Under the pieces are notes generated by a model. The model had not been told where the DNA came from and made no database searches. It saw only the letters and a program-made list of their open reading frames with translations. 6,171 nt of DNA. It comes from Cyrtobacter comes (GTDB lineage Bacteria; Pseudomonadota; Alphaproteobacteria; Rickettsiales; Midichloriaceae). This document shows, piece by piece, positions 1 through 6,056 of this stretch. The stretch's first letter is position 1; each line of letters starts with the position of its first letter. A program made the translations under genes and the position numbers. Where the stretch lies: contig NZ_JARGYT010000071.1 of NCBI RefSeq assembly GCF_034470605.1, positions 1 to 6,171 on the forward strand, written 5' to 3'.

Positions 1-31
1 GGAAACAACCTTTTATCCATCTAAATACCAT
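1..31 (-). CDS. 5' end of a divergent gene, cut by the window edge
   Basis: On the minus strand an ATG at 31-29 opens a frame that runs without a stop to the window edge; the visible protein starts MVFRWIKGCF. It is preceded by GGAGG (44-40) with 8 bases of spacing, an almost ideal ribosome binding site and the best in this window, which is the main reason to call it a real start. Ten residues with a basic, hydrophobic mix could be the start of a membrane-anchored or exported protein, but the family cannot be recognised. The gene is divergent from ftsK and shares the 45-276 control region with it. Confidence 0.6.
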   Translation of the reverse strand, partial: MVFRWIKGCF

Positions 32-39
32 ATTTATCG

Positions 40-44
40 CCTCC
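40..44 (-). promoter_or_regulatory. Ribosome binding site of the divergent gene
   Basis: GGAGG on the minus strand, 8 bases before the ATG at 31-29. It decides the start of the edge gene and contrasts with ftsK and gltX, which have no comparable site. Confidence 0.6.
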
Positions 45-276
45 AATATAATATTGCATCTTTTCCATTATTTGGCAAAACCTTTGTTAACAGTGCCTAG
101 TTTGTTTAAAATAAAATATATCTAGAATTTATATATCGCCAAGCTAGTTTACCGGAAGTGCAGAAAGAGAGTTTTATGCACGCAGTAATAAATCTGCATA
201 AGTTTGCAAAACAAGATATTTGCTAAATACATCTTTGGGCGGTTAATATGTGGCATATAATTAGCCACTTTAGGAA
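45..276. other. Divergent intergenic control region
   Basis: No convincing gene on either strand; stops are frequent in all frames. The frame of ftsK is closed by TAG at 262 and again at 271, so ftsK cannot start upstream of 277. The region should hold promoters for both divergent genes. A 6-bp inverted repeat TATGCA/TGCATA (175-180 and 195-200, 14-base loop) and a GTGGC/GCCAC pair (250-254 and 264-268), which brackets a TATAAT box, are the only structures I see. Neither is long enough to identify as a known regulator site. Confidence 0.6.
256..261 (+). promoter_or_regulatory. Candidate -10 box for ftsK
   Basis: TATAAT matches the sigma-70 -10 consensus exactly and lies 15 bases before the ftsK ATG. 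The upstream -35 region is poor (TTGGGC, 15-base spacing). If used, transcription would begin around 267-269 and leave a leader of only about 8-10 bases, so the ftsK message would be close to leaderless. In DNA this AT-rich, a chance match is quite possible. Confidence 0.3.
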
Positions 277-2382
277 ATGTATACAAAGATCTTATCATTT
301 ATACTTATTCTGTGTTCCATAATTTTTATCACCGGTCTTCTAATATTAAAATTAGGTTACACAAATACTGAACTAACTACACATTATGAACTATATAACC
401 TAGTTTTTTGGTACTTTAGATCTTGCTGTGAGTTTTTAATGTTACTACTTGGCTTTGCGGCCTTTTTACCCTTTTTATCTATATTAATTCTCTCTTCTAG
501 AAAGATATTTTCTAATCAAAAACTATCTTTGCTTAATATAATTATATTAAATTTATTTGTACTTCCCATTATATCTGCTGCCTTCGCTTTAATTGAAAAT
601 ATAGCGATCCCAGATGCGGATTTTACAGGCTACGGTGGTATATTAGGTGACTATGTATATGGCGAGCTGCATGATTCGGCTATCCCGAGATATATAATAA
701 CATTAGGGTTATTATTCGTTTCTTTTATTGCACTTTTTTTTGTTATTTCTATACCAATAAAAGGCTATATACGATTCTTTTTTTTACTGAGTTATTGTAT
801 TGGAATTTTTATTAAATTTTCAATTACCAGATTGAGGTTTATTTTTAGCAAAAAGACACGATCAGAAAACAATACGATAGAGGTAAAAAAAGAATCATTT
901 AAATTGGAACATAATAATAAAGATCTATATAAGCTTCCTGGTACAAATCTATTAAAAAAAAGTGATCTCAAAAATAATACAAATAAAGCAGACCCAAAAT
1001 ATGCTGCAGAGAAGCTAGCCGTTGTCCTTTCTGATTTTGGTATAAAAGGGGAAATAGTTGGATATAAAGTAGGGCCTGTAGTCACTTTATATAGCCTTGA
1101 GCCTGCAGCAGGCACAAAAGCATCTAGGGTTATGGGCCTTTGTGATGATATAGCGCGGTCTATGAGTGCTTTTTCAACAAGAATCTCAACTATACAGGGT
1201 AAAAACCTACTTGGTATAGAATTACCGAATGATCATAGAGAAATGATATTACTTAGAGATGTTTTGGAATCAGAAGAGTTTTCTTCTAAAAAAGCTACGT
1301 TACCACTTGCTCTTGGAAAAGATATTGCTGGCGATATTGTAGTTGCGGACCTTGCAAAGATGCCGCACTTACTTGTTGCTGGTACTACAGGTTCTGGTAA
1401 ATCTGTTGCTATTAATACAATGATAATGTCAATACTATATAAACATTCACCAGATGAGTGCAAGCTTGTAATGATAGATCCAAAAATGCTAGAACTTTCT
1501 GTATATGAGGATATACCACATCTTATATCACCGGTTGTTACTGATTCTAAAAAGGCTGTAATAGCATTAAAATGGCTTGTTAAAGAGATGGAGGAAAGGT
1601 ATAGGGCTATGTCTGCAATTGGTGTACGTAATATCTCTGGGTATAATACTAAAATCTCCTCATCAAATAACCTATATAAAAAGGTACAAGTAGGTTTTGA
1701 AAAGGAAAGTGGTAAACCGCTATATGAAAAAATAAAGATCAAATCAAATATCCTTCCACACATAGTTGTTATAATAGACGAAATGGCTGATTTGATGGTT
1801 GTCTCTGGAAAAGAGGTAGAGGCGCAGATACAAAGGCTTGCACAGATGGCAAGAGCTGCTGGTATACATATAATAATGGCCACACAAAGACCATCTGTAG
1901 ATGTTGTAACAGGTGTAATAAAAGCAAATTTCCCAACCAGAATTAGCTTCCAGGTTACATCGAAAATAGATAGTAGGACAATACTAGGTGAGCAGGGCGC
2001 TGAACAATTATTAGGTATGGGAGATATGTTATATATGAGTACAGGTGGCAGGATTGAAAGGGTACATGGTCCTTTTATTGGTGAAGATGAGATAGAAAGA
2101 GTTGTAGAATATTGGAAAAAGCAAGGATTACCCCAATATGTGGATGGTATTACAGAAGATGATGAACAAGAGGTAATTCAGAGTTCAGGTGGTGATAAAG
2201 ATGCAGATTTATATAATGCCGCATTAGAAATTGTACTTAGTGAGAAGAAAGCAAGTACTAGCTATATACAAAGAAAATTAAGAATAGGGTATAATAGAGC
2301 TGCGGCTTTAATTGATAGAATGGAGCAAGAAGGAATTGTTAGTGCGGCAAATCACGTTGGGAAAAGGGAGATTTTGAAATAA
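277..2382 (+). CDS. ftsK: DNA translocase FtsK
   Basis: 701-residue ATP-driven double-stranded DNA pump that assembles as a hexamer at the division septum, moves the chromosome terminus and, in known systems, activates XerCD dimer resolution. The N-terminal 190 residues carry four or five hydrophobic segments (about 4-24, 53-73, 84-106, 138-160, 165-182) that anchor it in the inner membrane. A short charged linker follows (about 190-240), far shorter than the long linker of E. coli FtsK (about 1,330 residues in total). The alpha/beta motor spans about 240-620, with Walker A GTTGSGKS (369-376), Walker B VVIIDE (497-502) and the conserved ATQRPSVDVVTG stretch (535-546). The last 60 residues (641-701) form the gamma winged helix that reads polar orienting sequences. 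The ATG at 277 is the only good start: TAG at 271 is in frame, and AGGA (272-275) lies too close to act as a normal ribosome site. It appears intact. Confidence 0.97.
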   Translation: MYTKILSFILILCSIIFITGLLILKLGYTNTELTTHYELYNLVFWYFRSCCEFLMLLLGFAAFLPFLSILILSSRKIFSNQKLSLLNIIILNLFVLPIISAAFALIENIAIPDADFTGYGGILGDYVYGELHDSAIPRYIITLGLLFVSFIALFFVISIPIKGYIRFFFLLSYCIGIFIKFSITRLRFIFSKKTRSENNTIEVKKESFKLEHNNKDLYKLPGTNLLKKSDLKNNTNKADPKYAAEKLAVVLSDFGIKGEIVGYKVGPVVTLYSLEPAAGTKASRVMGLCDDIARSMSAFSTRISTIQGKNLLGIELPNDHREMILLRDVLESEEFSSKKATLPLALGKDIAGDIVVADLAKMPHLLVAGTTGSGKSVAINTMIMSILYKHSPDECKLVMIDPKMLELSVYEDIPHLISPVVTDSKKAVIALKWLVKEMEERYRAMSAIGVRNISGYNTKISSSNNLYKKVQVGFEKESGKPLYEKIKIKSNILPHIVVIIDEMADLMVVSGKEVEAQIQRLAQMARAAGIHIIMATQRPSVDVVTGVIKANFPTRISFQVTSKIDSRTILGEQGAEQLLGMGDMLYMSTGGRIERVHGPFIGEDEIERVVEYWKKQGLPQYVDGITEDDEQEVIQSSGGDKDADLYNAALEIVLSEKKASTSYIQRKLRIGYNRAAALIDRMEQEGIVSAANHVGKREILK

Positions 2383-2405
2383 ATCAAGTACAATCCATAA
2401 ACCTG

Positions 2406-2481
2406 TGGTGGAGCTAGGCGGGATCGAACCGCCGACCTTTTGAATGCCATTCAAACGCGCTACCAACTGCGCCATAACCCC
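2406..2481 (-). tRNA. tRNA-Ala (anticodon GGC)
   Basis: A 76-base tRNA on the minus strand that folds completely. Acceptor stem GGGGTTA/TAGCTCC includes the G3:U70 wobble pair, the classic alanine identity element. The D stem is GCGC/GCGC with GG in the loop. The anticodon stem is TTTGA/TCAAA with loop ATGGCAT, giving anticodon GGC (reads GCC and GCU). The variable loop is AGGTC and the T arm GGCGG-TTCGATC-CCGCC. The discriminator is A and the CCA tail is encoded (2408-2406). It points toward ftsK, with its 3' end 23 bp from the ftsK stop. No hairpin terminator is visible between the two. Confidence 0.97.
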
Positions 2482-2497
2482 AAAAACAATTGTAGGC

Positions 2498-2525
2498 ATA
2501 ATAACAATTTCTCTATTGTACACAA
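2498..2525 (-). promoter_or_regulatory. Candidate promoter of tRNA-Ala
   Basis: On the minus strand TTGTGT (2525-2520) and TATTAT (2503-2498) are separated by 16 bases. The -10 box ends 16 bases before the first base of the tRNA, a normal distance for a tRNA promoter with a short 5' leader trimmed by RNase P. This is a consensus match only. Confidence 0.45.
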
Positions 2526-2540
2526 GAAAAAATTTTAGAT

Positions 2541-2633
2541 ATGGCTAATAATTCACAAATAAACCCATTTGTATTATTACCTTTTGCACCAACTAAAGAT
2601 AATGCAAAAAGTATATTGTTGATACAGGTATAA
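2541..2633 (+). CDS. Doubtful 30-codon open frame
   Basis: ATG at 2541 opens a frame of 30 codons ending in TAA at 2631-2633; the peptide starts MANNSQINPFVLLPFAPTKD. There is no Shine-Dalgarno sequence before it, no recognisable domain, and its end overlaps the gltX promoter candidate. Its composition is not obviously random (few Lys/Ile runs for such AT-rich DNA), so it could be a small protein or the stump of a lost gene, but chance is the simplest explanation. Confidence 0.15.
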   Translation: MANNSQINPFVLLPFAPTKDNAKSILLIQV

Positions 2634-2644
2634 GCCTTTATATT
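2616..2644 (+). promoter_or_regulatory. Candidate promoter of gltX
   Basis: TTGTTG (2616-2621) and TATATT (2639-2644) have the optimal 17-base spacing. Transcription would start near 2651, leaving about 20-25 bases before the gltX start. It is the best-spaced sigma-70-like pair in the 2482-2670 gap, and a separate promoter is needed because the upstream neighbour, the tRNA, is on the other strand. Confidence 0.45.
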
Positions 2645-2645
2645 G

Positions 2646-2662
2646 AATTCAAGTATTGAATT
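2646..2662. repeat. Inverted repeat just ahead of gltX
   Basis: AATTCAA-GTA-TTGAATT is a perfect 7-bp inverted repeat with a 3-base centre. It covers the predicted gltX transcription start and ends 11 bases before the ATG. It could be an operator, or a weak hairpin in a longer leader. The same bases also form a TATTGAATT direct repeat (2641-2649, 2654-2662), so chance in AT-rich DNA cannot be excluded. Confidence 0.3.
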
Positions 2663-2673
2663 AGATAGTTTTG

Positions 2674-4041
2674 ATGAATAATCCAATAAGGACTAGGTTT
2701 GCCCCCAGCCCAACAGGGAGGTTACACATAGGTGGAGTAAGAACCGCTCTATTTAATTGGCTATTTAGCCATAGACATAATGGTAAATTTTTCCTAAGAA
2801 TTGAGGATACAGATAGAGAGCGTTCAGACCCTCAATTAGTACATCAAATTACACAAAATCTTGAATGGCTAGGCATAAATTGGGATGATGAGATTATATT
2901 CCAATCCCAGAGATTAGATCTCTATAAGCAAAAAGTAGATTATCTTGTAAAAAATGGATTTGCATATAGGTGCTACCTTTCACAAGAAGAAATAAATAAT
3001 ATGAAGCTAGAATCTCCTCATGCAAAGATCAAAAGTATATGGCGTGATAAAGATGAGATCATAAAAGGAAAAGATCATGTCATAAGGCTAAAATGTGATT
3101 TAGAAGGAATAATTGAATTTCATGATGAGATTAGAGGCTTAATATCTGTTAATAGTACAGAACTTGAGGATCTAATAATACTAAAGTCAGATGGATTTCC
3201 TACATATTCACTTGCAGCAGCTGTAGATGATGCAGATATGAAAATATCGCATGTAATAAGAGGTGATGACCATATTACCAATACATTTTATCAAATTATA
3301 ATATATAGGGCTTTAGGGTGCAAAATACCAAGCTTTACACATATCCCATTAATACATAATAAAATGGGAGAGAAAATGTCTAAAAGAAAGGGTGCTACTG
3401 ATACTAATGAATATAAAGAAAAAGGCTATCTACCTGAAGCATTAGCAAATTATCTATTGAGATTAGGTTGGGGTAAGGATGATATTGAGATCATTACAAT
3501 GGATGAAGCAACAAAGATATTTGATCTTGCTGATTTAGGCAGGTCCCCCGCTAGGTTTGATATAGATAAATTAAACTTTTTAAATCATCATTATATTAAT
3601 ATAAAAAGCGATGAGGAGCTTGTATACTTCCTATCTAACAGTCTCAATATACAAGATAAGGAGAAAATACTCAGAATAGAACGTGCTATAAAAGAAATAA
3701 AAAAACGTTCTCACACATTAAATGAGCTTCAAGAATACGCCAATTTACTGATTTCAGATGAAATAATCCTAGATGAAAAATGTCAAGATATAGTCATAAG
3801 TGGGCTTAATAAAGAATTTTTTAAGAATTTATATAATGTATTACAGAGAGAGGAGAATTGGCAATTAGATTCAATTAAGACAACATGCGAAGCACTTATA
3901 GCTCAGAGTAATTTTTCAAAAAATTCAATTATGAAGCAATTAAGGTCAGTTATAATAGGTACATTTAAATCACAAGGCTTATATGATTTTATATATGCAC
4001 TAGGAAAAGAAGAGGTTCTTAGACGGATTTGTGCCTTGTGA
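2674..4041 (+). CDS. gltX: Glutamyl-tRNA synthetase
   Basis: 455-residue cytoplasmic class I aminoacyl-tRNA synthetase that joins glutamate to tRNA(Glu) using ATP. The catalytic Rossmann fold opens with RTRFAPSPTGRLHIGG (6-21, HIGH motif at 18-21). VIRGDDHITNT (194-204) lies in the active-site half, and EKMSKRKGA (233-241) is the KMSKS-type loop. The anticodon-binding helical domain fills about 310-455. Length is normal for a bacterial GluRS (roughly 450-500). The cysteine/histidine zinc set of E. coli GltX is not conserved: only Cys100 is present near that site. I choose ATG at 2674; a TTG at 2671 directly before it is in frame and would add one residue. Neither has a clear ribosome site. 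Alphaproteobacteria often carry two GltX paralogs and lack GlnRS, so the enzyme might also charge tRNA(Gln); the sequence does not decide this. Confidence 0.96.
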   Translation: MNNPIRTRFAPSPTGRLHIGGVRTALFNWLFSHRHNGKFFLRIEDTDRERSDPQLVHQITQNLEWLGINWDDEIIFQSQRLDLYKQKVDYLVKNGFAYRCYLSQEEINNMKLESPHAKIKSIWRDKDEIIKGKDHVIRLKCDLEGIIEFHDEIRGLISVNSTELEDLIILKSDGFPTYSLAAAVDDADMKISHVIRGDDHITNTFYQIIIYRALGCKIPSFTHIPLIHNKMGEKMSKRKGATDTNEYKEKGYLPEALANYLLRLGWGKDDIEIITMDEATKIFDLADLGRSPARFDIDKLNFLNHHYINIKSDEELVYFLSNSLNIQDKEKILRIERAIKEIKKRSHTLNELQEYANLLISDEIILDEKCQDIVISGLNKEFFKNLYNVLQREENWQLDSIKTTCEALIAQSNFSKNSIMKQLRSVIIGTFKSQGLYDFIYALGKEEVLRRICAL

Positions 4042-4067
4042 ACTTAAATAAAAGAAAATATTTTATA

Positions 4068-4074
4068 AAGGAGG
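4068..4074 (+). promoter_or_regulatory. Orphan Shine-Dalgarno-like motif
   Basis: AAGGAGG is a near-perfect ribosome binding sequence 27 bases after the gltX stop, but no ATG, GTG or TTG follows within the useful 5-12 bases. It may mark the start of a downstream gene that has since been lost, or be a chance motif. Confidence 0.25.
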
Positions 4075-4089
4075 ATAAAGGATCTATAC

Positions 4090-4103
4090 ACTCTGTAGAG
4101 AGT
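4090..4103 (+). terminator. Weak hairpin after gltX
   Basis: ACTCT-GTAG-AGAGT can form a 5-bp stem with a 4-base loop 49 bases after the gltX stop. It is followed by TTATTA rather than a clean run of T, so it is at best a weak intrinsic terminator. It is the only candidate on this side of gltX. Confidence 0.2.
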
Positions 4104-4135
4104 TTATTACATAAGACCTTTTTCGAAATTCAGCA

Positions 4136-4153
4136 TGATAGATATATCTATCA
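4136..4153. repeat. Perfect 18-bp palindrome
   Basis: TGATAGATATATCTATCA equals its own reverse complement over all 18 bases. A perfect palindrome of this length without a loop suggests a dimeric protein binding site or a mobile-element end rather than an RNA hairpin. No gene starts close by, so its role is unknown. Confidence 0.6.
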
Positions 4154-4236
4154 ACTTTGATCATTATTAAAGAACATAAGAATTGTTAAACGCAGTATTT
4201 TCGGACATTTGCTACATCTTCAGCGATTTAGACTTG

Positions 4237-4323
4237 CCAGCATATGCGATGAATTGAAAAACTTTTCACAAAACTTAAATTAACAGCTATCCATAACTAA
4301 TTCATTAATACCCAGCATATGCG
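4237..4323. repeat. Directly repeated 12-mer
   Basis: CCAGCATATGCG occurs at 4237-4248 and 4312-4323, same orientation, 75 bases apart. Each copy centres on the 8-bp palindrome GCATATGC. Read on the minus strand both copies can encode A-Y-A-G, which fits either a duplicated gene fragment or a paired binding site. Confidence 0.5.
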
Positions 4324-4329
4324 GCCTTA

Positions 4330-4361
4330 CATATTGTATTAAAAACATTACCTACAATATG
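4330..4361. repeat. Inverted repeat with 9-bp arms
   Basis: CATATTGTA (4330-4338) pairs exactly with TACAATATG (4353-4361) across a 14-base loop. No T run follows, so it is not a standard terminator. It starts 7 bases after the second copy of the repeated 12-mer. Confidence 0.45.
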
Positions 4362-4376
4362 GCCTAAATTAACATC

Positions 4377-4389
4377 AGAGCATTGCTCT
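4377..4389. repeat. Near-continuous palindrome AGAGCA-T-TGCTCT
   Basis: Six-base arms around a single T. The loop is too short for an RNA hairpin, so it is a DNA palindrome. It adds to the cluster of symmetric motifs between gltX and the first MITE-like copy. Confidence 0.4.
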
Positions 4390-4460
4390 CTATGGAGGAA
4401 ATAGATCACAAATTCACGAAGTCTTAATTCGTAATTTGCATTGCCTAATATTTATAGACA

Positions 4461-4574
4461 TAGCTAAAGCTATATAAAATGATTATATAATGAGTCATTT
4501 TGTTACACTTAACTCAATGATAACTAAAGTATTTTCAAAGTTAGCCATGTAACTTTTTTATGGAGACTTAGCTA
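4461..4574 (+). mobile_element. MITE-like element, copy A
   Basis: A 114-bp non-coding element that aligns without net gaps to 5128-5241, with about 91 of 114 positions identical by hand alignment. It begins TAGCTAAAG and ends CTTAGCTA, a slightly worn form of the 9-bp terminal inverted repeat that is perfect in copy B. The right flank is TA (4575-4576) and the left flank is CA (4459-4460), as expected for a TA target duplication with one mutation. It encodes no protein and so would have to be moved by a transposase supplied elsewhere. TA duplication is typical of IS630/Tc1-mariner enzymes; that link is inference. Confidence 0.75.
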
Positions 4575-4701
4575 TATGTGATATCTATATGGGTAAAACG
4601 GAGTTAAGGATGTTTATTAAGTATTCAAGGTGAGTATAATAAGAACCAGTCACGTAAAAGATGAAATGTTGAAAGGAATACAGGCATCAAAAGTGATAAG
4701 A
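4575..4701. other. Spacer before the IS5 transposase remnant
   Basis: No gene seen. If the IS5-family element kept its left end, the terminal inverted repeat should lie here, but I find no sequence with a matching partner to the right of the transposase remnant. Confidence 0.4.
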
Positions 4702-5500
4702 ATGTCAAACAAATAGTGACACTATTGATAAAGAGTGTGATTTAATAGAAAAAATAATAAATAGGAAAAAGGGGAAGTAGGAGCACCTAAGGACGCAAGA
4801 AGGCTATGGGATGCTATGTTTTATGTAACAAAAAATGGCTGTTTTTGGAGAGATTTGCCAAAAGATTTTGAGCCATCCATGGAAAAGAGTTTTCAACTAT
4901 TTATTTTAATAAGCTAAAACATAGGGGTATAATTGAGGATTTAATGAATGAAACAATGACTAGACGTCAAATCGGCAAGGAATCAAGCATTGGAATTATT
5001 AACCGTCAAAAACACGTTCTTTTAAAAAATTAGGAGCAAGGTTATGGCAAAAAGATGGCTGGAAAGAAACGTCATATAGTTCTTGATACTCTCGGCTACC
5101 CAATGAAAGTTCATACTCTCCATGATATAGCTAAAGCGGTATAAAATGATTACATAAACAGTAATTTTGTTAAATTTAACCCAATAATAACTAAGCTATT
5201 TTCAAAATTAATCATGTGCCATTTTTATGACACTTTAGCTATAGCACTTGTGCAAAATTATTTGGATTAAAGGAAAAATTGGCTAATCAAGATCTTAAAT
5301 GGTTATCAAGGAGATTTGCGATTTCATCTTCATGGATGTTTACTTACTATAATTAAGTCAGATGATGTGGTTTTAAGGTTCAGCAGTGGAGGCGCTCATT
5401 CGCTTGGTAACTTTAGAAGATTATCTAAAGTTTACGAAATCACCACTTCTTCGGCTAATGCTTTTACAGAATTGGCAAAAATTATGATGAAAAATTTGTC
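4702..5500 (+). pseudogene. IS5-family transposase, decayed and interrupted
   Basis: Remnant of a DDE transposase of the IS5 family (IS427/IS1031-like), readable only by changing frame repeatedly. Pieces in order: a probable start MSNK (4702), SDTIDKECDLIEKIINRKKG (from 4715), KDARRLWDAMFYVTKNGCFW with RDLPKDFEP (from 4789), FNKLKHRGIIEDLMNETMTR to GIINRQ (from 4905), then MAGKKRHIVLDTLGYPMKVH (5055-5114). Next comes the copy B insertion, then AKLFGLKEKL, LNGYQGDLRF (5295-5324), SFAW and NFRRLSKVYEITTSSANAF. At least five frameshifts or stops occur besides the insertion. The usual first Asp (IID) reads IIN, the Asp before GYQG is missing, and the Glu before the FAW motif is lost, so it cannot be active. 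The open frame 5316-5618 is only its tail running on into the next remnant and is not a separate gene. Confidence 0.88.
5128..5241 (+). mobile_element. MITE-like element, copy B, with TA target duplication
   Basis: A 114-bp element with perfect 9-bp terminal inverted repeats TAGCTAAAG and CTTTAGCTA, flanked on both sides by TA (5126-5127 and 5242-5243). The similarity between its two ends continues imperfectly for about 25 bases. Deleting the element and one TA rejoins the transposase codons as LHD|STCAKLFGLKEKL in a single frame, which fixes both boundaries and shows insertion at a TA site. It contains no reading frame of note. It is in the same orientation as copy A, 553 bp away. Confidence 0.85.
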
Positions 5501-6056
5501 AAAAAGTTTACTGGTTCTAAGAATAGAATGGTATGTAGGCTGCAGCGCTATGGACATAGCAAAAAGAATTATAGAAAATGGGATAAGAGCCAAAAATACA
5601 CAATTAGCGACAGGCTAAAAGTTATAAAATTTGAGTACTGGTGAATTAAGACAATAGAAAAGCTTATAGGAAAAACCATAACAGTCAGATTAATGGATTA
5701 GAAAGCCGCGCTATGTGCAAGAAAAGCTAGATAAGAGTCGCAACAGCATACACTGACATGAGATCTTAGAGGTAGACGAGCTATGTATAAAAAAGACCAA
5801 AAAGAGAATTCACATTTATATGGATTGCTGTTGATAGAGGATAAGTTATTGATTTTGAATTGATTAAAGGTAAGAAGAGCTTATCTTAAGCTGGCATTAG
5901 ACCTTAAAGAGCTTTATAAAATAGAGCATTTATATACAGGTGATTATAAATAAGTACTACAAAATCTCCATACACCATTACAAAACAAAAACTTCATTGG
6001 TAGAATTAAAGAATTCTTTTAATAAGGCAGGCTCGTTTTAATTTAAAAACAAAGGG
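5501..6056 (+). pseudogene. IS1-family transposase, decayed
   Basis: Remnant of an IS1-family DDE transposase in several frames, starting directly where the IS5 remnant ends. Pieces: RKWDKSQKYTISDRLKVIKF (5567-5626, the N-terminal helix-turn-helix region) followed by TGA at 5642 and IKTIEKLIG; YVQEKLDKSRNSIH, TGA at 5754, then EILEVDELCIKKTKKRIHI (first catalytic Asp at 5775); WIAVDRG, TAA at 5842, VIDFELIKGKKS; YLKLALDLKELYKIEHLYTG with D (5942) and TAA at 5951; ISIHHYKTKTSLVELKNSFN with E (6003); then FNLKTKG. The Asp-Asp-Glu residues are still visible, although TGD replaces the usual TDG, but at least four stops and four frame changes destroy the gene. Terminal repeats are not recognisable. 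Confidence 0.82.

Larger units (their letters stand above)
4042..4460. other. Non-coding stretch after gltX, rich in small repeats
   Basis: No intact gene in 420 bases. It holds a Shine-Dalgarno-like motif without a start codon, a weak hairpin, an 18-bp palindrome, a repeated 12-mer and several inverted repeats, listed separately. On the minus strand 4451-4308 is open for 48 codons ending AAYAGY-stop, without a start codon. The repeated 12-mer lies in an A-Y-A-G reading both there and again near 4248-4237, so the tract may be the worn remains of a minus-strand gene or element. I do not recognise the family. Confidence 0.5.

Noticed and set aside
792..1115. Minus-strand open frame of 107 codons inside ftsK
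   Set aside because: Antisense to the FtsK linker and motor start, with no supporting ribosome site or domain.
1233..1883. Long minus-strand open frame of 216 codons inside ftsK
   Set aside because: It lies opposite the conserved FtsK motor, including both Walker motifs, and shows no domain of its own; it is a shadow of codon composition.
2308..2523. Minus-strand open frame of 71 codons
   Set aside because: It runs straight through the tRNA-Ala gene and the end of ftsK; the tRNA fully explains the sequence.
4114..4135. Possible IS end around GACCTTTTTCGAAATTC
   Set aside because: It resembles some IS termini, but no inverted partner is present anywhere in the window.
5316..5618. A 100-codon open frame that could be called a hypothetical gene
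   Set aside because: Its first two thirds read as the C-terminal part of the IS5 transposase remnant, with a frame slip inside it, and its last third runs out of frame through the start of the IS1 remnant. The start is a TTG within conserved transposase sequence.
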